Of a stretch of 47,919 bases of DNA, positions 24,547 through 31,754 are shown in pieces (the stretch's first letter is position 1; each line of letters starts with the position of its first letter). A model generated the notes under the pieces. That model did no database searches. It worked only from the letters and a program-made list of their open reading frames with translations, and was not told the DNA's origin. The stretch is taken from contig QCWH01000024.1 in the NCBI GenBank assembly GCA_003149565.1, forward strand, positions 1 to 47,919. Direction: 5' to 3'. Source of the stretch: Marivita sp. XM-24bin2. GTDB lineage: Bacteria; Pseudomonadota; Alphaproteobacteria; Rhodobacterales; Rhodobacteraceae. Position numbers and translations under genes: made by a program.

Positions 24547-25275
24547 TCAGATCAGGGGACGAGCTTGCGTCATGATATTGTTTGAGAAACCCAAATCGGC
24601 CAGTTCCTTTGGTTGGTGGACCGTCAGCGTGTCTTCTGCCCACGTCGCGATCCCCTGACTGCGCAACTTGGCTAGAGTTTTGTTTGTATGGACCAATGAG
24701 AGGCCCATCGCGTCGGCGATATCCTGCTGTTTATAGGGCAAGGGCACTTGGTCATTTTGGTTGAGACCCAAGGCGGACAGCCGTGTGTAAAAGCGGTTCA
24801 GGACCCACGCTATCTTGGCCATCCCATCCATTTGGCCGACAGCGGCAAGCATTTCGCCCAACAAATGCTCCTCGGTCGCGGCAATGTGAGTCAGATCGAA
24901 CGCCCGTTGCGGCTGTTGGCTGAACAGGTTCCACAACTCGGATCGGTTGAAGACACACATTGTCATGATTGTGGTGGCCTCGACGGAATGGCGCATCGTC
25001 CCCATCACACCGCTTTGCAAGCCAATGAAATCGCCGGGCAAGATGAAGCCAACGACTTGGCGGCTTCCATCCTCCAGCATCTTGAAACGCAGCCCCATCC
25101 CATCAAGCGCAGTATAAAGTTGAGACGACGACGCGCCTTGGGCCAGAATTTCGGTGCCTGGCTGGGCGACAAACTCACCCATTTTGAACTTGGACATGAA
25201 TTGCACTTCGCCACGCGACATATTTTCGAACATGTCGAGACTTCTGAGAGGGCAATTCTCGCAATTCGTTTTCAT
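24547..25275 (-). CDS. Crp/Fnr family transcriptional regulator
   Basis: The 242-aa protein has a cyclic-nucleotide-type beta-barrel (about 25-120, with ILPGDFIGLQ), a dimer helix and a C-terminal helix-turn-helix (QQDIADAMGLSLVHTNKTLAKLRSQG, about 183-208). An N-terminal NCENCPLR (C5, C8) and C107 resemble part of the Fnr Fe-S ligand set, but one cysteine of the usual four is missing, so O2 sensing is doubtful. ATG 25275. It is divergent from the receiver-like gene (80 bp) and lies between stress genes; no EcfG promoter is visible before it. Confidence 0.88.
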   Translation of the reverse strand: MKTNCENCPLRSLDMFENMSRGEVQFMSKFKMGEFVAQPGTEILAQGASSSQLYTALDGMGLRFKMLEDGSRQVVGFILPGDFIGLQSGVMGTMRHSVEATTIMTMCVFNRSELWNLFSQQPQRAFDLTHIAATEEHLLGEMLAAVGQMDGMAKIAWVLNRFYTRLSALGLNQNDQVPLPYKQQDIADAMGLSLVHTNKTLAKLRSQGIATWAEDTLTVHQPKELADLGFSNNIMTQARPLI

Positions 25276-25355
25276 AACTCCTCGCTATGTCATAGTTTAA
25301 TGCAAAGCTTGTCGTTTGATGTCATTTGTGGCCGGATGCCTAGGGAAAATGCACG

Positions 25356-25724
25356 ATGACCGAGTTGTTTGAGTCCGATCCAAAAGCCTTGATTGTGTCG
25401 AACAATGTGATTGAGGCCGATGATTTGACTGAGATGTTGACGGAACAAGGTCTTGATCCTGTTGTCCACGTCCGCGATGTCGAGGGTGCTCAAGCCGTTT
25501 TGGAGCAGCGAAGCGCCAACCTACGACTGGTGATCTGTGGTCTGTCGATGCACGAAACCGACGCGTGCTCATTCGTTCAGGAACAAATGAAAAGTACGTG
25601 GTCTCTGCTGCTGATTGACCCGCCTGACGCACAAGACGGTCAAGAGGGATGTGGCGTTTTACTGCGTCCCTTCTCGACCGCCGACATGATGGCAGTTTTA
25701 TTGCGGATGGGTTTGACGTCTTAA
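25356..25724 (+). CDS. Degenerate receiver (pseudo-response-regulator) protein
   Basis: The 122-aa protein follows the CheY beta/alpha pattern (ALIVSNN at strand 1, LRLVICGLSM at strand 3, VLLRPFSTADMMAVL at strand 5) but has lost the phosphorylation chemistry: the acidic pair reads S15-N16-N17, the acceptor Asp position is G62, and the conserved Lys is R104. It therefore cannot be phosphorylated in the usual way and may act as a protein-protein adaptor. Its position next to the phyR locus suggests a link with stress signalling. Its stop overlaps the convergent DUF883-like gene by 4 bp. Confidence 0.72.
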   Translation: MTELFESDPKALIVSNNVIEADDLTEMLTEQGLDPVVHVRDVEGAQAVLEQRSANLRLVICGLSMHETDACSFVQEQMKSTWSLLLIDPPDAQDGQEGCGVLLRPFSTADMMAVLLRMGLTS

Positions 25725-26011
25725 TAGCGCTTGGTCAGCGCAAGGCCTAAGACCAAACCTACCCCCATGGCGCCCAGCACGGCCAGCGTGGGATTGCGCC
25801 GAACGGCGCTGTCAAATTCGCCTTGGTAGGTCTGCACATAGTCAGAGCCCGTCTGCACCGCATTCGACGCGCCGTCGCGAACCGATTGGGCTGCTTGGTT
25901 CATACTGTCTTGCGCGTCCGAAACGGTCTCGCGCAACTTGTCCGAAGCGCTTGCCTTTGTGCTTTTGTGATCAGTGGGTTGCGCGTGAGTGTTTGTGTCA
26001 GTCGCTGTCAT
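25721..26011 (-). CDS. DUF883/ElaB-YqjD-like membrane protein
   Basis: The 96-aa protein has a polar helical N-terminal two thirds (SASDKLRETVSDAQDSMNQA and following) and a C-terminal glycine-rich membrane helix (TLAVLGAMGVGLVLGLALT, about 75-93) ending in KRY, the usual ElaB/YqjD layout. ATG 26011 follows AAGGAGAGG. An exact EcfG promoter lies upstream, with the -10 ending 27 nt before the ATG. Likely an inner-membrane stress protein; YqjD-type ribosome tethering is an inference only. Confidence 0.8.
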   Translation of the reverse strand: MTATDTNTHAQPTDHKSTKASASDKLRETVSDAQDSMNQAAQSVRDGASNAVQTGSDYVQTYQGEFDSAVRRNPTLAVLGAMGVGLVLGLALTKRY

Positions 26012-26038
26012 GATACCTCTCCTTCTTTTCACCGGCTC

Positions 26039-26063
26039 AACGTGTCGCTCGGCGCAAAGTTCC
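26039..26063 (-). promoter_or_regulatory. EcfG-type promoter of the DUF883-like gene
   Basis: On the minus strand GGAAC (26063-26059), 16-nt spacer, CGTT (26042-26039). It is placed back to back with the plus-strand promoter starting at 26066. Confidence 0.78.
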
Positions 26064-26065
26064 CT

Positions 26066-26091
26066 GGAACCTTGTTGTCGCCTCTGGGGTT
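26066..26091 (+). promoter_or_regulatory. Probable EcfG-type promoter of the DUF1328 gene (variant -10)
   Basis: GGAAC (26066-26070), 17-nt spacer and GGTT (26088-26091), one base off the CGTT consensus. The start codon is 39 nt downstream. Confidence 0.5.
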
Positions 26092-26130
26092 GTGATCGCA
26101 CCATGCAAACAGAAACGAAGGGACTTACTT

Positions 26131-26292
26131 ATGCTTTATTGGGCGGCTATTTTCCTTGTTATCGCTCTGATCGCTGCACTTTTCGGCTTTGGAGCCATTG
26201 CTTCGGCATCGGCCGGGATCGCACAAATTCTATTTGTGATTTTCCTAGTACTTTTTGTCGCGACACTGATCGTGCGAGCGCTGAGAGCGTAG
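26131..26292 (+). CDS. DUF1328 (YtjA) family small membrane protein
   Basis: The 53-aa protein begins [20 protein letters not shown] and continues [21 protein letters not shown], the two-helix layout and wording of the DUF1328/YtjA family, abundant in stress regulons. It is an inner-membrane protein of unknown function. ATG 26131 has AAGGGA 8 nt upstream; the ATG at 26103 is out of frame. A strong terminator follows. Confidence 0.9.
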   Translation: MLYWAAIFLVIALIAALFGFGAIASASAGIAQILFVIFLVLFVATLIVRALRA

Positions 26293-26296
26293 ACTT

Positions 26297-26328
26297 AAAA
26301 AAGCCGGAGCGATTGCTCCGGCTTTTTT
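26297..26328. terminator. Strong bidirectional terminator between DUF1328 and phyR
   Basis: An 8-bp GC-rich stem (GCCGGAGC / GCTCCGGC) with a GATT loop, flanked by six A on the left and six T on the right. It serves the DUF1328 gene on the plus strand and phyR on the minus strand. Confidence 0.93.
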
Positions 26329-26346
26329 AGTTGATGACCGTCTAAG

Positions 26347-27156
26347 TCAGGCCTTCAGCGTCTCTGTCGACGAGAAGAACATGGCCTGGCTCACTGCAGA
26401 GCGCACCTGTTCCTCGGTGTACGGTTTCGAAATCAGGAATGCGGGTTCCGGTCCTTCACCAGTCAACAAGCGCTCGGGGAATGCGGTGATGAAGATCACC
26501 GGAATGTCCGGATCGTCCGAAACAATTCTGTTGACGGCATCAATACCGCTGGAACCATCGGCCAGTTGGATATCCGACAGGATGAGGTGCGGCTTTTCCT
26601 TGTTATAAAGTTCAACAGCTGCATCAGCTGTGCGGGCAATGCCGGTGACGACGTGGCCCATGTCGGCGACAATCGCTTCGAGGTCCATCGCGATGATGGC
26701 TTCATCCTCAATGATCATGACACGACCTGCCAAGGATTTCGCCATTTCGCTGTAAGCGATGTCGACGAGATTTTGGGCTTCATCTTTGCTGATGCTCAGA
26801 ACATTTGCCACTTCGTCAAAGGTCATTTCTTCGATTGTATGCAGCAAAAGCGCTTCGCGGGTGCCGGAGGTGAGGCGCGACAGATGCTGTTGAGCCTTGG
26901 CGGCAGCACCAGTTTCGGACTCGCTGAGCGTTGCACCGGACGTAGACCAGATGGAATGGAACACTTTGAACAAGGCGACCTTGTCTGAAACCTCATGGTC
27001 GAAGAGGCTCCTATCACTCAAAATAGCCTCCAGAGCGACGACGGCGTATCTGTCGCCTTCGGTCTGCGACCCGGTGAGAGCCCTCGCATACCGGCGCAGA
27101 AACGGAAGGTTCGCCCCGATTTTGGAGGTTAGGTCCTGAGATTGTTCGGTCGGCAT
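26347..27156 (-). CDS. phyR: General stress response anti-anti-sigma factor PhyR
   Basis: The 269-aa protein has an N-terminal sigma-like output domain (about 1-135, ECF-type regions 2 and 4 without DNA-binding function, ending in EEMTFDEVANVLSISKDEAQN) and a C-terminal receiver (about 144-262) with the acidic pair E150/D151, phospho-acceptor D195 (LILSDIQLAD), T224 and K244. On phosphorylation PhyR binds NepR and frees EcfG. The receiver at the C-terminus is the reverse of ordinary response regulators and is diagnostic. ATG 27156 has GGGAG 9 nt upstream. It is divergent from nepR-ecfG and has its own exact EcfG promoter, giving positive feedback. No histidine kinase gene is next to it. Confidence 0.97.
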   Translation of the reverse strand: MPTEQSQDLTSKIGANLPFLRRYARALTGSQTEGDRYAVVALEAILSDRSLFDHEVSDKVALFKVFHSIWSTSGATLSESETGAAAKAQQHLSRLTSGTREALLLHTIEEMTFDEVANVLSISKDEAQNLVDIAYSEMAKSLAGRVMIIEDEAIIAMDLEAIVADMGHVVTGIARTADAAVELYNKEKPHLILSDIQLADGSSGIDAVNRIVSDDPDIPVIFITAFPERLLTGEGPEPAFLISKPYTEEQVRSAVSQAMFFSSTETLKA

Positions 27157-27189
27157 AGAGAAAAGCTCCCACTTTTTTTGCATGTTGTT

Positions 27190-27214
27190 GGAACCAAACG
27201 CCCAAAATGGTGTT
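27190..27214 (+). promoter_or_regulatory. EcfG-type promoter of nepR-ecfG (variant -10)
   Basis: GGAAC (27190-27194), 16-nt spacer and TGTT (27211-27214), one base off CGTT. It overlaps the oppositely directed phyR promoter. The nepR start is at 27264. Confidence 0.62.
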
Positions 27215-27221
27215 AAGTTCC
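27197..27221 (-). promoter_or_regulatory. EcfG-type promoter of phyR
   Basis: On the minus strand GGAAC (27221-27217), 16-nt spacer and CGTT (27200-27197) match the consensus exactly. It interlocks with the nepR-ecfG promoter: 18 bp are shared. Confidence 0.8.
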
Positions 27222-27263
27222 CGCGAGCGTGCGAATATCTGAAAAAAACATCCGAAGGGCTAC

Positions 27264-27428
27264 ATGAAACAGGATCGAAAAATATCAAGCTTGGAGCAAG
27301 AGATCGAGGCCAACCTAAAGCGCGTCTATAACGACATCGCTACTCAGGAAGTCCCGGATCGCTTCACGCAGTTGCTCAACCAACTCCGTGACGCAGAGAA
27401 AGCGTCGACGGAGTGCAAAAATGGCTGA
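27264..27428 (+). CDS. nepR: Anti-sigma factor NepR
   Basis: The 54-aa protein has the NepR core, IEANLKRVYNDIATQEVPDR followed by FTQLLNQLRDAE, in which two helices wrap EcfG and are displaced by PhyR. It is short, as NepR proteins are. ATG 27264 has GAAGGG 5 nt upstream. The gene ends 8 bp inside ecfG, so sigma factor and anti-sigma factor are translated together. Its place between phyR and ecfG makes the call firm. Confidence 0.93.
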   Translation: MKQDRKISSLEQEIEANLKRVYNDIATQEVPDRFTQLLNQLRDAEKASTECKNG

Positions 27429-27969
27429 TCCCAGAGACGAAATAGTTGAGCATTTGAGCGCGATGCGCGCCTTTGCGGTAAGTCTAACGCGCAATTCAGC
27501 GTTGGCGGACGATATGGTGCAAGATGCGCTTGTAAAGGCCTGGACAAAGATCGATTCGTATCAGGAAGGCACCAATATGCGTGCTTGGCTGTTCACGATT
27601 CTGCGCAACACCTACTATTCGCACCACCGCAAAGCACGTCGCGAAGTGGCCGACACTGACGGTGAAATGGCCGCATCTCTGGCACAGAAGCCTGATCATG
27701 ATGGACGCCTTCAGATGCGTGATTTCAATCGAGCCTTCGAAATGCTGAACGACGAGCAACGCGAAGCTTTGGTTCTCGTCGGCGCTGGTGGGTTCTCCTA
27801 TGAGGAAGCGGCGGAGACGTGCGGCGTGGCTGTGGGAACGATCAAAAGTCGTGTGAACCGTGCCCGGAAGCAATTGGTGGAACTGCTTCAGATGAGCGAT
27901 GACGAGGTGATGGAAGCGACAGATATCGTCACCACGGGCATCGTTACCAACCAAAAGAACGTTGCCTGA
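27421..27969 (+). CDS. ecfG: General stress response ECF sigma factor EcfG (ECF15)
   Basis: The 182-aa sigma factor has region 2 (about 8-73: LADDMVQDALVKAWTKIDSY, RAWLFTILRNTYYSHHRK) and region 4 (about 103-155: EALVLVGAGGFSYEEAAETC, GTIKSRVNRARKQL). It directs RNA polymerase to GGAAC-N16/17-CGTT promoters, several of which lie in this window. ATG 27421 overlaps nepR by 8 bp. The tail from 156 on is acidic and hydrophobic, beyond the usual region 4. Confidence 0.96.
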   Translation: MADPRDEIVEHLSAMRAFAVSLTRNSALADDMVQDALVKAWTKIDSYQEGTNMRAWLFTILRNTYYSHHRKARREVADTDGEMAASLAQKPDHDGRLQMRDFNRAFEMLNDEQREALVLVGAGGFSYEEAAETCGVAVGTIKSRVNRARKQLVELLQMSDDEVMEATDIVTTGIVTNQKNVA

Positions 27970-28008
27970 TCTACGCTCGTCTGCATGACGCTTCTGGGAG
28001 ATATTGCC

Positions 28009-29496
28009 GTGACCGATCCAGGCTCGGACTTTGAGGTTCTGATCACGGCAGAAGAGGCATGGCCCGCATTCGAGCGGGCCGTTCTCTCTGCGCGCACGTA
28101 TGTCCATGGGTCTTTTCGCGTTTTTGACCTTTGCACGAAACTGCGAAGCAAGGAGGCCCGGGCGGTAGGCGACGATTGGTTTGATCTTTTGGCGCATTCA
28201 GTCAAACGCGGTGTTCAGGTGACAATTGTGGTGAGTGACTTCGATGCGGTCATGGCCACGCCGCTGCATGAATTGACGTGGAAAACAGTGCGCCAAGGCG
28301 TTGCCTTGGCAGAGGTCTCGGATGCAAAGCCCGGTCAGTTAAAGATCAAAGCCTGCTTACATCCTGCACGAGCCGGCATGCTGCCGCGCGGGATGCTTTT
28401 GCCATCTGTGCTGAAGCGTAAATGGGAACAGCTTTCCGGCTTGAACGAAGATCGGTTGACCCGTCAGGCGGTGCTGCTCAACAGCAAAGCGTTGCCGGAG
28501 TTGCGGACAGTTTCGCATCATCAGAAGCTTGCCGTGATAGATGATGACACGCTTTTTATTGGTGGGCTTGATCTCAATGAGCGTAGGTTCGATACGCTGG
28601 ACCACGAACGGCCGGCGCGCGAGACTTGGTCTGATGTTCACTTGATCATGCGCAACGGGCCCGAAGTTGCCGAGGCCAAGGCGCATCTCGACAGTTTTTT
28701 GGACGTGACGTCCGGCAGGTGCGATCCGCCGCCGTTAAGCGTGATCAAGCGAACAATGTCGGCGCCGCGCCGTATGCAGTTTCCTTATCTGTCTCCACGC
28801 ACTGTGGTGAATGAAATTGAAGAAGCTCATATCGCAAGCTTTAGATCTGCTCGTCATCTCATCCATGTCGAGACCCAATTTCTGCGATCAAGCGTTATCG
28901 CAGGGGCTCTGGCCGAAGCGGCTGTGAGAAACCCTGATCTACATCTCATTGCGATTTTACCTGCCTTGCCCGAGGCATTGGCGTTTTACGACGACGATGG
29001 ACTCGACACACGGTTTGGCATGGCTCTGCAGAAAGATGCTGTCTCTGTCGTGCGTGAGGCGTTTCAAGAGCGGGCAACACTGGCGTCGCCAGTGCGTCCG
29101 GTTCTTGCATCGCGCGACCGGATGGCATGTCTCGCGGGATCGCCATTGATCTACGTCCACAACAAGGTTTTGGTGAAGGACGATGATTATGCCCTTATTG
29201 GCTCGGCAAATCTGAACGGACGGTCGATGCGGTGGGATACCGAGGCTGCAGTGGCGATTACGGATAAGGCGCACGTCTCTGCACTGCGATCAAGATTGAT
29301 GTCTCACTGGTGGTTTGAAGACTTGCCGGCCGAAGCGTCCGATCCGGCAACCCTGCAACCCTGGTGGGATAGGGAGATTGAGGCAAATGGTGTTTGTTTG
29401 CCCGAAAGTCGCAGCGGATTCCTGGTGCCATATGATGCAGACAACCAAGCCGATCTGGCGCGCTCCTTGCCGGGGATCACGGAAAACATCGTTTGA
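28009..29496 (+). CDS. Phospholipase D-like (cardiolipin synthase superfamily) protein
   Basis: The 495-aa protein has two HKD motifs: HHQKLAVID (H171, K173, D178) and VHNKVLVKDDDYALIGSANL (H384, K386, D391), with GSANLNGRS after the second, so both half-sites of the PLD active site are intact. Such enzymes transfer phosphatidyl groups or cut phosphodiesters at membranes; cardiolipin-synthase-like activity is plausible. I choose GTG 28009 because GGGAG precedes it by 8 nt; ATG 27985 is in frame without a clear site. It follows ecfG by 39 bp (15 bp from the other start), so it is probably in the nepR-ecfG transcript, which is unusual and suggests envelope remodelling in the stress response. 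Confidence 0.88.
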   Translation: MTDPGSDFEVLITAEEAWPAFERAVLSARTYVHGSFRVFDLCTKLRSKEARAVGDDWFDLLAHSVKRGVQVTIVVSDFDAVMATPLHELTWKTVRQGVALAEVSDAKPGQLKIKACLHPARAGMLPRGMLLPSVLKRKWEQLSGLNEDRLTRQAVLLNSKALPELRTVSHHQKLAVIDDDTLFIGGLDLNERRFDTLDHERPARETWSDVHLIMRNGPEVAEAKAHLDSFLDVTSGRCDPPPLSVIKRTMSAPRRMQFPYLSPRTVVNEIEEAHIASFRSARHLIHVETQFLRSSVIAGALAEAAVRNPDLHLIAILPALPEALAFYDDDGLDTRFGMALQKDAVSVVREAFQERATLASPVRPVLASRDRMACLAGSPLIYVHNKVLVKDDDYALIGSANLNGRSMRWDTEAAVAITDKAHVSALRSRLMSHWWFEDLPAEASDPATLQPWWDREIEANGVCLPESRSGFLVPYDADNQADLARSLPGITENIV

Positions 29497-29497
29497 G

Positions 29498-29523
29498 GGA
29501 ACCCAAAGGCCGCTTGCGCGGTT
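29498..29523 (+). promoter_or_regulatory. Possible EcfG-type promoter of the YihY gene (variant -10)
   Basis: GGAAC (29498-29502), 17-nt spacer and GGTT (29520-29523), with the start codon 28 nt later. The GGTT also belongs to a small CCGC/GCGG hairpin with TTTT, so part of the match could be terminator sequence. Confidence 0.4.
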
Positions 29524-29551
29524 TTCCGCTTGAGCGAAGAGGAAACACAGT

Positions 29552-30520
29552 ATGACGCGCGGACGCTTGGCCGAGAGGCCGACACACATTTCAGCCTACG
29601 GACTTCTGGATGTGGGCTTTCGAATGTGGAAGCGACAATCGTCTCTGAACCTCGGGCTGATTGCAGCTGGCATCGCATTCTACGGCCTGTTGTCCCTGTT
29701 TCCTGGAATTACCGCAGCCGCTGCCTTGGCCGGTGTGTTTCTTGAGCCGGGTATGCTGATCGAAAACAGCGACGAGATCACACGCATGCTTCCCGATGCC
29801 GCGAAGGGGATCGTGATGGGGCAGCTTTCGGATGTGGCAAATGCTGACAGCTCGGCGCTGAGCTTTGCAGCGCTTCTGGGTTTTGCCGTTGCACTTTATT
29901 CGGCCTCCAAGGCGGTGGCTAACTTTATCACAGGGCTCAACTTCATCTACGAAGAAGACGAGGCTCGGAATTTCTTTGTTGTAAAAGCTCTGACAATTTT
30001 TCTGACCGTGGTGATGATCATCGCTCTTTTGATCGCAATCATCGTCGTGGCTGCGATCCCGGTGGTTGCGTCAATTTTCGGCGATTACGGCATCATCGAC
30101 GATGTCGTAATGTTCTTGCGCTGGCCCTTCCTCTTTCTGATGGGCGCTGCAGGAATTGCCGTTTTGTATCGTCTGGGACCTGACCGGCGGTCGGCAAAAT
30201 GGCGGTGGCTGACGCCGGGGGCGTTTGTGGCCTGTGCGCTTTGGGTTGCGGGCAGTTACGGATTCAGCCTCTACGTGCAATCTTTTGGATCCTACAATGA
30301 GACCTTTGGGGCGCTGGGCGGGGTGATCATCCTGCTGACATGGCTCTGGCTGTCGGCGTTCATCGTCCTGCTTGGCGCTTTGCTTGATGCCGAATTAGAA
30401 GCCCAGACCAAACGTGACAGCACGGTGGGTGAAGACCGACCAATCGGTCAGCGTGGCGCGGTCAAGGCAGATACCGTCGGCGCGGCACTCGGTGAGAAAA
30501 TGACGGAACCCTCGCAGTAG
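29552..30520 (+). CDS. YihY/BrkB family inner-membrane protein
   Basis: The 322-aa protein has six transmembrane helices with the family hallmarks LIAAGIAFYGLLSLFPG in the first helix, LYSASKAVANFITGLNFIY in the middle and YNETFGALGGVIILLTWLW near the end. Despite the old name RNase BN, the family is membrane-embedded with no proven nuclease activity. ATG 29552 follows GAGGAAACACAG. It lies 55 bp after the PLD gene and may read through or use a variant EcfG promoter. Confidence 0.9.
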   Translation: MTRGRLAERPTHISAYGLLDVGFRMWKRQSSLNLGLIAAGIAFYGLLSLFPGITAAAALAGVFLEPGMLIENSDEITRMLPDAAKGIVMGQLSDVANADSSALSFAALLGFAVALYSASKAVANFITGLNFIYEEDEARNFFVVKALTIFLTVVMIIALLIAIIVVAAIPVVASIFGDYGIIDDVVMFLRWPFLFLMGAAGIAVLYRLGPDRRSAKWRWLTPGAFVACALWVAGSYGFSLYVQSFGSYNETFGALGGVIILLTWLWLSAFIVLLGALLDAELEAQTKRDSTVGEDRPIGQRGAVKADTVGAALGEKMTEPSQ

Positions 30521-30529
30521 TCAAACGTT
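30505..30529 (+). promoter_or_regulatory. EcfG-type promoter of the Pmp3-DUF4112-Host_attach operon
   Basis: GGAAC (30505-30509), 16-nt spacer and CGTT (30526-30529), an exact match. It starts inside the last codons of the YihY gene, and the Pmp3 start is 28 nt downstream. Confidence 0.75.
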
Positions 30530-30557
30530 GACCCTCCAGACATCATAGGAGGGGTCA

Positions 30558-30716
30558 TTGGACCTTTTACGCATCATCGCAGCCGTCATCTTGCCGCCTT
30601 TGGGGACATTCCTCGAGGTCGGACTGAGCAAGCATTTCTGGCTAAATATCCTGCTGACCCTTCTTGGTTACATTCCGGGGATTGTTCATGCCGTCTACAT
30701 CATTGCCCGCCGCTGA
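30558..30716 (+). CDS. Pmp3/YqaE family small membrane protein (TTG start)
   Basis: This 52-aa protein reads MDLLRIIAAVILPPLGTFLE then VGLSKHFWLNILLTLLGYIP and GIVHAVYIIARR, a nearly textbook Pmp3/UPF0057 sequence: two helices around PPLG and a GYIPGIVHA turn. The family is linked to osmotic and salt stress and membrane potential. No ATG exists at the proper place; TTG 30558 has AGGAGGGG upstream. The gene overlaps the DUF4112 gene by 29 bp. Shortness and the TTG start make it easy to miss. Confidence 0.9.
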   Translation: MDLLRIIAAVILPPLGTFLEVGLSKHFWLNILLTLLGYIPGIVHAVYIIARR

Positions 30717-31086
30717 CGCGGCAGACCGCATGGCGCAGATCGAGCGCGTTGCGGGGCTGCTCGACACACGGTTTCGTATTCCCGGCATCGGCATTCGTGT
30801 CGGTTGGGATTCGATACTCGGTCTTATTCCCGGTCTTGGTGACGCTGTCACTACGGTGCCAGCGGGATGGATGATGTGGCAGGGCTATCAGATGGGGGCC
30901 CGCAAGCGGACTTTGGCGCGGATGGGTGTCAATGCAGCCATCGACCTGTTCGTCGGCGGTATCCCGGTTGTCGGCGACGTATTCGACGTCGCCTTCAAAT
31001 CACACAAACGCAACCTTGCGCTGCTTCAGGACGACATGCAGCGCAGGATCATTCACGCAAGAAGCGAGGAGATGGCACATGGCTGA
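30688..31086 (+). CDS. DUF4112 family protein
   Basis: The 132-aa protein shows the DUF4112 core, LLDTRFRIPGIGIRVGWDSI, GLIPGLGDAVTTVPAG and VGGIPVVGDVFDVAFKSHKRN, with two glycine-rich hydrophobic segments that probably enter the membrane. Its function is unknown. ATG 30688 lies within the Pmp3 gene, and its stop overlaps the next start by 8 bp, so all are co-translated under the EcfG promoter. Confidence 0.87.
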   Translation: MPSTSLPAADAADRMAQIERVAGLLDTRFRIPGIGIRVGWDSILGLIPGLGDAVTTVPAGWMMWQGYQMGARKRTLARMGVNAAIDLFVGGIPVVGDVFDVAFKSHKRNLALLQDDMQRRIIHARSEEMAHG

Positions 31087-31291
31087 ACGTCACAAATCAA
31101 AAGATGGACGTCGCGAAACCGAGGAACTGTTTGGCGAAGCGGCCGATATTTCTCATCAGGGTCGAACCGGCGGTCGTCTCGCACGGACTATCGGGACTGA
31201 GGACGAGGAAAAGCGCAGCACGGAGCGGCCAGCCGGCAAGACCCGTGTCACGAAAAGTCTGGAAGATGAGGAGAGCGACAATGACGCGTAA
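31079..31291 (+). CDS. Small charged hypothetical protein
   Basis: The 70-aa protein is strongly charged and has no hydrophobic segment: RHKSKDGRRETEELFGEAAD and DEEKRSTERPAGKTRVTKSL. It looks intrinsically disordered. I recognise no family. GAGGAG precedes ATG 31079, and its stop overlaps the Host_attach start by 11 bp, which supports real translation within the stress operon. Confidence 0.7.
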   Translation: MAERHKSKDGRRETEELFGEAADISHQGRTGGRLARTIGTEDEEKRSTERPAGKTRVTKSLEDEESDNDA

Positions 31292-31745
31292 GTCGGGCGT
31301 ACCACACAATGCATGGGTCATAATCGTCGACGGCGAAAAGGTCCTCTATCTTGTCAACAAAGGTGATGACATCGATATGCATCTTGTCGTTCGCGACAAG
31401 GAAGAACAGGACAATCCACAGGCGCAAGACTGGGCGGCGAACCGTCCCGGGCGGTTCAACGACGGTCCTTCGCCTCAACGCTCTGCAGTTGATGACACAG
31501 ACTGGCATCAGCTCGAGAAGGAGCGGTTCGCTAAGGACGTGGCCGAACAACTTTACAAGGATGTTCACAGAGGGCGCTTCAGCGATTTGATCATTGTGGG
31601 TAGCCGACCGGCGTTGAGCGAAATCCGCAAGGAAATGCATCCGGAAGTGGCGAAAACTTTGCGCCTTGATGTGGCGAAAGTGCTCACCAACCACCCCATT
31701 GACGAAATCGAAACTCTGGTCAGCCGGGAAATGGAAAATAGCTGA
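31281..31745 (+). CDS. Host_attach family protein (PF10116)
   Basis: The 154-aa protein has NAWVIIVDGEKVLYLVNKGD at the N-terminus and ERFAKDVAEQLYKDVHRGRF then LIIVGSRPALSEIRKEMHPE, the typical pattern of the family named from an Agrobacterium attachment protein. It is related to the eRF1/archaeal-release-factor-like fold; host attachment is unproven in free-living species, and here the setting is general stress. ATG 31281 follows GAGGAGAGCGACA. Confidence 0.88.
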   Translation: MTRKSGVPHNAWVIIVDGEKVLYLVNKGDDIDMHLVVRDKEEQDNPQAQDWAANRPGRFNDGPSPQRSAVDDTDWHQLEKERFAKDVAEQLYKDVHRGRFSDLIIVGSRPALSEIRKEMHPEVAKTLRLDVAKVLTNHPIDEIETLVSREMENS

Positions 31746-31754
31746 AAATACTTC

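Noticed and set aside
26103-26130. ATG at 26103 as start of the DUF1328 gene
   Set aside because: It is out of frame with the DUF1328 coding sequence.
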